Assembly (NCBI GenBank): GCA_945643635.1
Contig: CALZFC010000256.1
Coordinates: 2,041,001-2,105,000, forward strand
DNA length: 64,000 nt
DNA from: Allodiplogaster sudhausi
Taxonomy: Eukaryota; Nematoda; Chromadorea; Rhabditida; Diplogasteridae
Direction of reading: 5' to 3'
A model generated the notes under the pieces. The model did not search any database and was not told the origin of the DNA. It saw only the letters and a program-made list of their open reading frames with translations. Numbering within the stretch: position 1 is the first letter of the stretch; every line of letters begins with the position of its first letter. The translations under genes were made by a program, and so were the position numbers. This document shows positions 1-11,500 of this stretch, piece after piece.

Positions 1-365
1 CCCAAGGACTCGGCCAGCCCGGCCCGATCCATTTCCGGGCCCTAGAATTTTGGGCCCGGCCCGGCCCGTGTACCCGTTTGAGCCCGATTTTCAAAAAATT
101 CTGCGGAAAAAAGTCCGACCAGTTACAAATTGTTCTGAAATTCAGAATTTTTCATGCTCGTGCTATGAACATTCATTTTATATAGAAGAAAGAGTTTTAG
201 GGGGAAAAATGAACAAATGAAGGAAGTATTGCAATTTACAATGCCACCAATCGTCCTGAATGGACGGCATTGTATGCTTATCGGGCCCAATCGGCCCAAC
301 TGCGAGCCCTGGAAAGTTGGGCCGGCCGGCCCTACTTTCCGGGCCGCCCACTTTGCACCTCTGGC
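1..365. repeat. GGCCC-rich palindromic repeat
   Basis: Two GC-rich blocks, about 1-95 and 280-365, are full of GGGCCC, GGCCCG and GGCCGGCC words and are partly complementary to each other around an AT-rich centre. Composition is sharply different from the flanking 43%-GC-like sequence. It looks like a foldback or non-autonomous repeat cut by the window edge. Short reading frames that run through it are not supported as genes. Confidence 0.45.
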
Positions 366-1381
366 CGCCGGTATACTGGCAGGCTCTTTTTGTGGGTAGG
401 AGGGCGAAGGCCAGCTTCAGTAAGATGGGAGGAGATTGGGTGTCCCACTAGTCCCATGTATGCGTATTTCCGTCCCAGATAGGTTGCTTTCGCCTCACTA
501 ATAGTTAAACTGACGCCTTTTAAGAATTCTTTGGATTAGCTCTTTGTCTCTGTAGAGCTCAAGGGTTGGAGGAGGCATATTTAACAACAAATGAATGGGG
601 CAAAGTGCTGTGTACCACCTCTTGCGCTATGGTGAGTGAGAATCTTGTGATAGTTCCTGTGTGGCGTGGGCCAAAGCTTACAACTATTGCAAACTATCTC
701 TTTTGCAAATCTATTTTATTTTCTCAATGTTTACTTTCTGCGTCATGCATTTTGCCAATCTCGTTCCATCGCTTTTCCTCCAATAAAAAGCTTATCGATA
801 CTTTATCTCCCTTCGAGCTCTACTTCCCTTAGTTGTTCTCTCTCGTTCTTTACAATCAATTTATCACGCATGTGTTCCTTGACTCGATTTCCTCTCGCCA
901 TCTGCGTCTCTCTTCCTTTCACAATCTCTCTCTTCCTCAAACAAGGGGCGAAGCATCGCCGCTTATCAGTGGAGCTTCTCCATTGCCATTGTCGCATTAA
1001 GATACTTATAATATTCGTAATCAAACATTTTTTCATTATTCGTTGTTTCTTCTTATTTATTTAGAATTAAAAGTTTATTTATTCGCATTTCATAATTTCT
1101 TGAAAGTTACACTTACTAGATGTCCCAACCCTCCCTACCTATGTATGTACCTGCCTCAACATTTCTCCCTATGCTTCTCATTTTGTAATGATCTCTGTCA
1201 TATTCTGTTACAATTCTATGGAAATGACATCTTCGTTTTAGAAATGCGATCGTAGCTTCATTTCAACATAAAACAACTATAATCTAAAGCCGTCCTCGAA
1301 CTCGTTTGTACAATTCTGTTCCTCTCTGCCGCTCTTTAGTTCCATACAACGGTTGTTCTCGCCGAAATCGACAGTACACAA
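366..1381. other. 5' flank of kinase copy 1
   Basis: No gene is supported here. Positions about 690-1010 are duplicated at 5311-5625 in front of kinase copy 2, so this is the upstream flank of the duplicated block. A short exon-like stretch at about 563-629 ends in a good donor (gtgagt) but has no partner exon that I can find. Confidence 0.5.
690..1010 (+). repeat. Duplicated 5' flank, unit 1
   Basis: This segment starts at a GCAAACTATCTCTTTTGCAA motif and matches 5311-5625 closely, including a TTTTCCTCCAATAAAAAGCTT word and a CATCGCCGCTTATCAGT word. Both copies lie about 0.4-0.9 kb upstream of a kinase start codon. It is the left border of the segmental duplication and may carry the shared promoter. 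Confidence 0.7.
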
Positions 1382-4099
1382 ATGGCCGGCCTCTTTCGAC
1401 AGCACCGTGGAGAAAGCGCCGCAGCGGTCGCTTCTGTCGCCGGCGATGAGTTCACGTATGATATGGCCAATGTCATCAGCACCGGCTCCTATGGCACGGT
1501 GAGAATAGGCCACGCCCCCTAGAATAAGCCACGCCCAGTGGATTCCCACGCTCCCTTTTTATCAGATATGCGTAGGCCGCCTGAAGGCGTCAGGAGATGA
1601 GATAGTCGTCAAGGTCAGCAACGACCCGCAGGATCTCGCTTCACTTCGATCCGAGTACGGACTACATTTTATTGTTCCATTATATCTAGTTATTTCTGTA
1701 TAAAGGTTTTTTTAAAGTTGAGATATTGATCTTTGGTCTTTGATTATGAATTTTGCTTCGGATATGAAATACTTCGAAAGCTGAATGGATGTGATGGCAT
1801 CATCCGGACGTTTGGGCTGCAGGAACGAGGGAATGTCGTCTGCATCGCACTCGAGAAGGCAGACGGGAGTGTCTATGTTAGGAGAGAGAGAGAGGGAGAG
1901 AGAGAGAGGGAGAGAGAGGGAGAGAAAGGGAGAGAGAGAGAGAATGTAACCAAGGAGGAAGGGCGCGAGACCGGGCAAGATTATAAAACATTAAAATTAA
2001 AAACGGAAAAAAATTTCAAAATATGTGGTTGCCATTACGTAAATTACTTGTCATTGCGTCAATTATAAATGGAGTTTGGAGCACTTGCTGAAACGGCCCG
2101 AGAACCTCTTCGGCCTTCACTACACGGCGATGATCGATCTGCTGAGGGATATCAGTGAGTGAATCAACCCTTATGTCATGTATGGTTTTAAAGGGAATTA
2201 AATATGTAGGTATTGAATGGAGGCAGTGTTTTTTTGACAATATATATTTATTTATAAACAAATAACTATCTGATTATATTTAATAAATTATAAGCACTTA
2301 AGAAAATGCGCTTGACGCCATGAGCGAATTCCACGTGGCGCATCGAGACATCAAACCGGAGAACATTCTCTACTTCACACGCCGGAGTGGAATTGTGTAA
2401 GTACGTACCCTTCGATTTTTTTTAAAGTTGGCTAGCTTTGTAGCAAATTTAATGGGCTTTCTTTCTATGAACAGCTTACCTACCTCGCGGAGGCTTTTCG
2501 GCCTGAAAACCCCGAAAAACCATCTTTAAAAGTTTATTATTGCGATTTTTGCAGCTTTAAAGTTTTTTCACGAAAAAGTCACCAATAGCTTTTTTAAAGA
2601 GGATTTAAAGATCTATGGATTGCAAAAAAGAGTTTTCAAAAATATTAAGAAATAACTGATTTATGAGTATGTGAATTTTAAAACAAAAATACAGCTAACT
2701 CGAACAGAAATTTTTTTTCGAATTCAAAACTATACAGTTTTGAAGAGCATGTCGAGTAGTACTAATGGTCTAGTTTCAGCAATTTTAAAAATCAAAAATT
2801 TCCTAGTACAGGGTGCAGATCGAGCCTTACAGATAGGCTGTCTTAAGAGAGCCTCTCTCTAAGGGTCAAGGACTGCCTGCCCCGGGGACCGATGTTCGAT
2901 TTTGACTACCAGAACTTTATGAGTGATACATGGATAGATTATAAGGAAAACTAGACGGTTGAAAAGTTTGAGAAATTTTTTTTCTCCACGCCACCACCCA
3001 AAATATGTCAAAAATTCGATGTTCTGTAATTTGCTTCATTTACAAGATTTTTTACTTTTCTTTTTTTTTATCTGATTGCTCATTCAAAACTGCACAAAAA
3101 AGGCCCAGATAACTGTTTCTGAAAAGATTCATTTTAATAGACTTTTTCCGGATACAAATTTTTAGGACTAAAAAAAATGTTATTTTTTGTGTTTTTTTTT
3201 CATTTTTGCCGGTCCATTTCCAGAGAAATCATTCCATAATATGAAAGTAGAGGAAAAAATACATGATATATGTTTCTACGAAAAGGATTTGAGGACACCT
3301 TTTTTGGGTATCAATTTTTGAATACTATATGCGATCAAGTGCTGCAACGCAGTTTAAGCTCCATATCTGTCTTCCCTTTTTACCTTTTCATCTGCAAAGC
3401 AAGTATAATGGTGTAGTTTTTTATTCTCTACAAATCATGTCTATACGAAACTTTGATACTTCCCAAAAAATAAAGTTTAGACATAAAAATTCAATTTTTC
3501 GGTTTTTCTTATACGTCTGCCGTCGGGTTTTTTTTGGACATTTTCCGTATTTCATAGATCGATTTCCAGATAATATTCACTGCTATCTTGAAGAGGAAAG
3601 AAAACTGCATAGAATATCATTTTATAATAGGAATCTGAGAACACGATTCCGGTATACGGCTCTCCGTAACGAGGATGATAATTTGCAGAATATTTGCAGA
3701 AAGATCATCGACATCTCGCAGTGCCTCGAGCAGGCCGACGTTGAAGTTATTCATGCGCAAACGCTTAAGGTAACTTTTTTTATTATTTTTATTTACTTTT
3801 TCCAGAAATAAGGATTAAAATACATATATGCATGTATATCCTTAATATTTAATTCAAAAAATTAGTTGAAAATTCAACAAAATTCCTTTCAGAGTTGACA
3901 TGGTTGATCATGGTAAGGGATAGACAACTATTCCTGAGATGATTAATTTTCATTTTTTTTAAATAATTAAATAATTATGACTCTATTCCACAAGGAGCAT
4001 CGCGCACGCGCCGAGAAGGACTCGAGCGGACTGCACACGGTGCTCTCGCAGATTCAGCGAAGACCAAGGATGCGGCATCGATCGAAAGATGAGGAGTGA
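1382..4099 (+). CDS. TBK1/IKK-epsilon-like kinase, internally deleted copy 1
   Basis: Seven exons are supported: 1382-1498, 1566-1654, 1762-1870, 2082-2154, 2303-2396, 3700-3769 and 3995-4099. They total 219 codons including the stop. The first five encode the kinase N-lobe (glycine loop, VVKV lysine) and the HRD catalytic loop (HVAHRDIKPEN). The last two encode the C-terminal tail beginning KIIDISQCL. Compared with copy 2, exons 6-16 are missing: DFG motif, activation loop, C-lobe and the coiled-coil part. The junction is in phase (exon 5 leaves two bases, the next exon supplies one), so a 218-residue product is possible. It could not be an active kinase; a decoy or regulator is conceivable, a dying copy equally so. 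The intron at 2397-3699 replaces the lost part. Confidence 0.65.
1877..1945. repeat. (GA)n microsatellite
   Basis: Imperfect GAGA tract inside the intron after exon 3 of kinase copy 1. Copy 2 has a shorter GA-rich stretch at the same place (7060-7150), so the tract predates the duplication. Confidence 0.9.
2397..3699. repeat. AT-rich filler with two diverged repeats replacing kinase exons
   Basis: This 1.3-kb stretch stands where copy 2 has exons 6-16. Segments at about 3080-3330 and 3400-3665 look like two diverged tandem copies: each has a run of T, a CCATTTCCAGA or CGATTTCCAGA word, an AGAGGAAA word and a TTTGAGGACAC or TCTGAGAACAC word. A reading frame at 3329-3811 crosses it into the true exon at 3700, but its first part has no recognisable protein character. 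At 2817-2850 lies a short motif also seen at 31885 and 41880. Confidence 0.4.
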
Positions 4100-4395
4100 G
4101 AAGGAGAGAGGAAGAGAAGAATGGATTGTTCTCAACTGTTTTGTTCCTCAACTATTCTAGACAAATATGTGCATGCGTATGTTTGTTCAAGCTACAAACT
4201 GTTTTTAAAAAATTGCAGGAAAAAAATGAATTGCTAATGAAGCACAGCCAAATTCTCTGTTGAAAACCACTGGGTGACAATGGCGCGTGAACAAAATTTA
4301 AAATGGAATAAATTTCAAAGAATAACAATGGGACAACGAGCCAGAGAGTGACAAATGAGGAAGAAAGAAAAAAGTCCTCGTCCACTTCACCGCGT

Positions 4396-4475
4396 GCGTG
4401 CAGAGGGGTGGGCGGCTCGGACCAGGCCGCAAGTGATCCAACGCGTCCAGTGCGTTTCGCGCGGCTCCTGACACA
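4396..4475 (-). pseudogene. Relic of last exon of protein X
   Basis: Read on the minus strand this begins GTCAGGAGCCGCGCGAAACG, matching the acceptor and start of the terminal exon of X at 13824-13892. The flank at 4483 (ATGATTACGGT) also matches 13906. The frame is disturbed and no other exon of X follows, so only the 3' end of X was copied or survived in unit 1. Confidence 0.6.
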
Positions 4476-4499
4476 ACAGTAAATGATTACGGTTTTTTT

Positions 4500-5310
4500 A
4501 AAAGATACTGTAGCTTGTGACGTGGAATATAAATGACAAGGGAAACGAAATGTGCGCAGAAATCCCGAATCCATGAGGAATCCTGAAACGCAAAAAAAAA
4601 CACATCTGCAGACAAAAAGGAGTACAAACGCTCAAACACGACTCAAAAGGTGTAATTCATTGTGACTATAAGAGCAGGAGAGAAATGCGTAATACAAAAT
4701 TGCATTTTCATAATACAATATTTCTTTTTATTTTGTGTGAATTAAATTTTCCGTTTTAAATATTGTGTCGTCATTTTTGTATATACATATTCTTAGGTTT
4801 GTGTGTCAAAAGGTGACGTACATACATATGTTGGTTGCGTGCCGAATTTCCACCTTTTAAATGTGAAAATGGTCTGTTGAAGAGACACTCAAATCCGAAT
4901 TGTATGATTCATTGGGTATAATTAGTATTGGGCCGAGGTAAAGTTGAGTTAATGAGTGCAACCCACTATGTAGAGGTATTGTGGAGTATTTATTGAGTGT
5001 ATAAGTAGAATACGTGACTTGCATGCGATACAAGGGAAAGTGGGTAATAATTATGCCACCGTTCCCCCAGAGTACATCCCGAAGGCGATAAAGTACACTA
5101 CCATCAGTCCCAATGTCCCAATATAAACCCCCTCTACCCGTGAAGAAAGTGTGTTCGATGTTGCCAACCATAAGTCTTCTTTTGTTCCCCCCACACTGTC
5201 CTTACAATTGCGAGCGTCGTTTGGTTTGAGAACATAGGGAAGAAGGAAAGAAAAGGAGTACGGCCAGTGAGATAGTTGGCGAGAGAGATAAAAGAGTCCT
5301 GGAGGACACT
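4500..5310. other. Intergenic between units 1 and 2
   Basis: AT-rich to mixed sequence that separates the relic of X from the duplicated flank at 5311. Open frames on the minus strand (4857-5314) overlap one another in different frames and have no conserved counterpart in the other units, so I do not call a gene. Confidence 0.5.
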
Positions 5311-5625
5311 GCAAACTATCTCTTTTGCAAATATATTTTATTTCTCAATGTTTGCGTTCCGCATCCTGCATTTTGCCAATCTCATTCCATCGCTTTTCCT
5401 CCAATAAAAAGCTTACCGATGCGTTATCTCCCTTCGAGGACAACTTTCTCTTATTGTTAGTCGTTCTCTCTCGATCTTTACATTCAATTTATCACGCATC
5501 TGTTTCTTGACTCGATTTCCTCTCGCCGTCTGCGTCTCTGTTCCCATCGAATCTCTTCCCTCCCCAAACAATGCGCGACCCATCGCCGCTTATCAGTCGG
5601 GCCATTGAATTGCCATTGTCGTATT
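5311..5625 (+). repeat. Duplicated 5' flank, unit 2
   Basis: Matches 690-1010 (same GCAAACTATCTCTTTTGCAA start and CATCGCCGCTTATCAGT end). It marks the left edge of unit 2, about 0.9 kb upstream of the start codon of kinase copy 2. From 5626 to 6521 I see no supported gene. Confidence 0.7.
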
Positions 5626-6521
5626 AAAAGAAGTATATGACGGAGGAAAGTCGTATCTGATAAAATTACGCTTGAGTAGATGACAAACGCTGAACCGCTG
5701 AACTTTTGCATGTGTATGTTACCTATCTCAAGTGATTTCCTTGACTCGGTTTTCTCTGACGTCTATATCTCTCATCCCTTGTTAAAAAAGGGGACTGCCA
5801 CCCATTGGCACTATGCTTATTGTTATTACTCAACGAGTGCATCAATCGAGACGTTTTCTGCAATATTCAAAAATGAAAAGGCAAATATTTGGTCAAATAA
5901 TGATTGTCATAAAGCGAGATCTCCTCCAATCGTTCTTTTATACCAACATTTATCATTTTGGAAGATAAAAGAATGTTTCCTTCAAGATGTTATTGTCGTG
6001 GCAAATACTCTTAATCAAAAATTTAGGAAAAGACTTTGATTATTCGTCTTTTGCATATTTTTTTAATTTTTCAGACTAGCATTTCATTATATCTTTCATC
6101 TTACAATCACTATATCTCTGAACTCGCCCTATTAAACCTGGATCATCGTTTTTGCGATCGTAGCTATGTTTCCTTCTCTGACTGCTGTCATTTGAAGACG
6201 TGCCTAACTATCGTTTTCCCTTAGAGTACCAGGCTGCATGATGAGTGATTAGTGCTCATGTTGTTGGTCGATCGAAATGTTTGTGATATTTAGATCTACC
6301 AAGAACGAGATGAAATAAATCCTGGACATAGAAAAAGAACGTTAAAAATTTCAACAAGAAGTTCTGGACTTAGCAAAATTCAGGGGGAAATTTTCAACGG
6401 GCGTTCCGGACTAAAAAATTTCGATCGACCAAGAAAATGAGCACTATCATCATGCTGCTTCTAATCCGTAGCTGACTACGCTTTCGCCAAGCAACCGTCC
6501 TGGCCGACATCGAAGGCACAA

Positions 6522-8521
6522 ATGGCCGGCTTCTATGAACAGCACCGAAGGGAAAGCGCCGAGGGCGGTTTTGTTGCCGGCGATGAGTTCACTTATGACA
6601 TGGCCCGTATCATCAGCTCCGGCACTTACGGCACGGTGAGTGCAGGCCATGCACCTTAGAATAAGCCACACTCTCGAATAGGCCACGCCCCCAGGATAAG
6701 CCACGCCCCAGAATAGGCCACGCCCATTTTTCCTACGCACCCTTTTTATTAGGTATGCGCAGGCCGATTGAAGAAGTCAGGCGAAGAGATTGTAGTCAAG
6801 GTCAGCAATGATCCACAGGATCGCGCCTCACTTCGATCCGAGTATGGACAACATTTTATTGTTTCATTATTTCCTGTTCGTTCTCTAGACTTTTTATTTA
6901 TTTACTGAGTTATTGATTTTTGATGATAAGTTATTTTGTTTCGGATATGAAATCCTGCGAACGCTGAATGGATGCGACGGCATCATCCGGGCGTTTGGGA
7001 TGCAAGAGAGCGGAAATGTCGTGTGCATTGCGCTCGAGAAGGCAGACGGGAGTGTATATGTTAGGAGGGAGAGAGAGATATAGAGAATAAGAGAGAAAGA
7101 GAGAAATAACGAAAGAGGGAGAACGAGAGAGTACTAATGAAGTAGTGAGAGAAAGGGATGGATGAATTTTGCAAGCATTTGCTCAAGCGACCCGAGAACC
7201 TCTTCGGACTTCATTACACGGCTATGATTGACCTACTGAGGGATATTAGTCAGCGATTTCCATCGGTTTTATTTTCATTTATTTCATACATAAATGAAAT
7301 GTTAATAATGCTTGATATACATTAAAATAAGTAACTATCAAATTATATTTACACTAAATATATAGACGTAATTTAGAGAATGCGCTCGACGCGATGAGCG
7401 AATTCCACGTGGCGCATCGTGACATCAAGCCGGAGAACATTCTCTATTTCACGCGCGAGACTGGAATTATGTTAGTGAGGATTTGTATACAATTCATTTT
7501 CTCCAAGGGTGAACGCGGCAATTCAAACATTCATTAATTATTCTATAAGTATCATTATAGATTTTCCTTTCTTTTCTAGCTCCAAGTACCAATTCAAGCT
7601 GTGCGACTTTGGCGTCGCGAAATTTGTCGAACGCATGGATGAGACATATCACACGATCGCAGGCACTATCGCATTCTTGGTAATTTTAAATTAATTTTAA
7701 AAGTAAGATTAAAAATTGATCCTGCTTGGAAAAACGGGCAAATATTTGGCACAAATGAATTGGCTAACAGAATTTTTCTTCTATATTATTTTAGCATCCG
7801 TCCGCTTTGGAAGCGCTTATAAACGACGGCGCAAGATTGCCCAAGTGGAAGAAGATGAACGTGGAAAAGTTTGATAATTATTGCGAGAGAGAGAGAGGGA
7901 TGGGAAAAACGAGAGAGAATTGAGAACTGAAGATATGTAGAGAATGACGGGAAACAGGCAGAATGAGAGAAAGAGAATATAATATGAGAATAGATTAGTT
8001 AGTATTAAACGAGACTTCACAATCTCTTCATGCTAGATGCGATCTCTGGTCGATGGGCGTGACTCTCTTCTTCGCTGCCACCGGCAGATACGCCTTCGAC
8101 TGCAACAATCCGAAAGAATTGCAACAAATATTCAGAAAAAGAAGGCGAGGTAAGACGAACGTAAATTTTGTATTTATCTCTGTTGTAATATTTTACTTTG
8201 TTTAAAAAAAATATATTTCTTTTGAAGGAGCTATCCGTTGAATTACTTACTTATGATATTCTCTACTTATGGTGGAAAGGTTCTTTAAAAAAATACAAAT
8301 CAAAACAGAGAGATTCGTAGGCGTAATCTCGCACACTCAGCGAGGCACGAACATCTACGTCCTTGACAACTATACATATCCTGAGTAAGTGGGGGTGGGG
8401 GTTCTATCGAAACTTCATATTAAATTGACCATCGTTTGTTTTCAGGCAAACTTGAGTTATTGCTTAAAATTAAAAAGAGGTTTTGCCTTTTATATGTTTT
8501 CTATGTTTTTTTTTTGTTTTT

Positions 8522-8569
<48 letters not shown>

Positions 8570-11500
8570 TAAAGGTTCAAGAATATAACAAATATCAGCT
8601 GGTTCCGCCACGCCGTCTCTCACCTGATCTCTCGTCTCTTCGACTGGCCGAGCTACTCCGACATGCTCGAGATGTTCGCAGAGCTCTCCTCTGCGCCGCC
8701 CTCGGAAGAGCGGACGATCTTCGTGCTTCGCAACGGCGTCGCCTTCAGCCATCGCGATCTCGCTGAGACCAAACACTTCAAGTAAGAAGAAAGAAGCAAA
8801 AAAAGATAAGAAAATATTAGCCAGTAACGAATTGAATTTTCGAACTAAGAAAAGAAAAACGTTGGCGTAAGACATTAAATGATTAACGTTTTGGAAATGA
8901 AATATTATGAAAAGGCTCGTATCGTCAGATATGAAAGAAAGAACTTTATTAAAGGAGCACAAAATGCAACCTTACAGAATGGTCTGACGGTAAGGTGACG
9001 GATTGCAATGAAGTGTGGTTTCCCTGAAAGCTGAAGTCCTAAAATGTAAGGGAAAGCGAAATTTTTTTGCCTATTCGGCCTCAGAACCTAGAAATGAATC
9101 TCTTACCATGATAATTTACACGTAGTATGAAACAAAAAGACGGGTAAGTTTGCCGCATTTCGGGAAAATGACTTCGTGATAAGAAATGAATATGATTTGC
9201 TAATCGGGATCCCACTCGCGTGTTAAACGATAATGTGGAATGCAGTGCTGTTCAAGGTCTGGCCCACGAGGATACATTGACCAGCGGGGACAGATAATCT
9301 AATAATTAGGATTTTAAGTTAGAACTTTGTAACAGTAAAAAAATTAACAATCGAAATTTTTTAATGTACCAATCAGAGAATGTGTTTGATTAGGTTGTCA
9401 CTTCACATTATCGTTTAACACGCGAGTTCCCGATGAGCAAATTAACATTCCCATCCAGAGGTCAGATTTTATTTTAAAGAAAATAATAAATACGTTTTTA
9501 TACGGTCTCCGTCGTTTACTACCAATTTTCCCATCCCAGATTACAGAATTCCTTGCATTTGCTTGGCAGAAGCCTGGATACACAAAACCCGCCCACCACC
9601 GTTCATGACACCGAATGAATACTGTTTCGGGGCTGACATTGCTGGACCATGGCAAATGCCCGCCTGCAACCGTCCGTGCTTCGTAATGTGTGCTTCCTGC
9701 AGAAGGAATATTTGCCTTGCTTCATAATTGAATACCAAATGCTAGGCAAATGATTTGCTTTTTCAAAAAATTTTTTATTGCATTGTTACACAGTCCTAAT
9801 TTAAAATCCATATGATTACTGAAATTCACCCTGGGTGGTTTTCAATACCTGGAACTCGAATATCATATTCACCGTTCTTTACCCATGGGTTTGAATTTCA
9901 GCAAAAAAAAAATTATTCAAAAATTTGATCTCTGGGCTGTGACAACAGTACCACATGTATCTAGACAAATATATGTTCTGCTTCTTCACACACACTCTTC
10001 TCTCATTGGTAGATTAAAAAATTTCAATTTTAATTTTTTTCACTGTGACACAGTCCTAATTTAAAATTCAAATCATGGCAAAAGTTTTGCCCAAGCAGGG
10101 ATTCGAACCCGAGACTTTCAAACTGAAACGCACCTGCGTTATCCAGGCGACTACGCAGCTGCTTGAAAACCTTCCAATTAGAATTGCCTGCAAACTTTGC
10201 CTTACCGGGAGGTCGATTTTATCGATTCTGAGGCCGTATTGGCAAAATTTTTTCACTTTTCCTTATATTTTATGACTTCAGATGTCAGGGAAATCACACT
10301 TCGTTGCAATCCGTCACCTTATGTTTTACTTTTCCGTCACCTTGTGGCAAAAAGGCGCGAAATCATGAGCGTTTTTGGCTCCTTTAGGAAGGAACAAAGA
10401 GCAACACTCGCGAATATAAAGGTTTGAAAACAACTAAACCGTGGGCGAAGCATTTAAGAATAAATCTAAAATTAACATTTCAGAGCGGTGGCGCTGCCGA
10501 TCGGCGAGGTCATCGGCATGCGTCCCGGAGGCAACTACTCGTTCATCTCAGATAAGGTACGGAAATAGAATACTGGTAACGGATATAAAGAACGGGTTCA
10601 CCATACTTTCATCTCTATCCGATTTTATCTGTACTTTGACCGCGATTTGTCCGTAATAAATATGAGTATACTTTCTGAAATATGGTTATCTCTGCCTTAC
10701 TTTTAACTTAATTTATCCCTTGGCGAGGGGACACTAAAACCGAAAATACGGCATCTTATTTGTTCAGTTGCATCCCAGGGTAACATCCACTTCCATCTCG
10801 AGTTCGCTCCGTTTGATCGCACGCTACGCGCATGCGTCGCCAGCTGTCAAATTTGCTCACATGTTCTCGCAAACGGTCTCATAGTCACTCTGTTTCTCCA
10901 TTTCACAAACAAGCAACATTCTACACACAACAATTGCTTCGTCATACAAATTCTCTGGCAAAAATATTTATTCCATCAACAAGATCTTTGAAATATTTTG
11001 CTTAATTTGGCTAATTGAAAAAAATTGACAAAATGCTACAGCCGGCCGAGTTGACAATCTCCGCGACGACTTCTATGTGATGTGCGAGTCTCCGACGCGC
11101 AAGGCGCGTTATATTCAGACACCCAAGGACCCATGTTAGGGTTTTCTCATTATTATCCTTCTTTTTGTTTTGTTCTAATAATTCTTATTTAAAGGAGCCA
11201 GACCCAATCATGAATTCGCACCTTCTTGCCTTTGACAAGCGCGATAAACATGTGATTTAGAGAGACCCGATTACAATAGTCAAAAAAATTTTAAAGAGTA
11301 AGGTTGAACTTGGTGTTCCCTTAAGAGAATTTACTGTCACTTAAACAATTTGATTAATATAAAAAACTTTGAAAGGTAAAATAAATATTTTAAAAATAAA
11401 CATGATTTTAAAGGCCCCGAATCCAACGTAAGTCACATGCTATATCTCACGCACGGTGAGCTAAGAAGGGCGGAGCTGCTTCAGCAGCATATCGATGCCA

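Noticed and set aside
563..629. Exon-like stretch with LEEAYLTTNEWGKVLCTTSC before a gtgagt donor
   Set aside because: No acceptor-matched partner and no copy in unit 2.
4857..5314. Overlapping minus-strand frames, one with a hydrophobic segment
   Set aside because: Frames shift between one another, no paralogous support, no splice structure.
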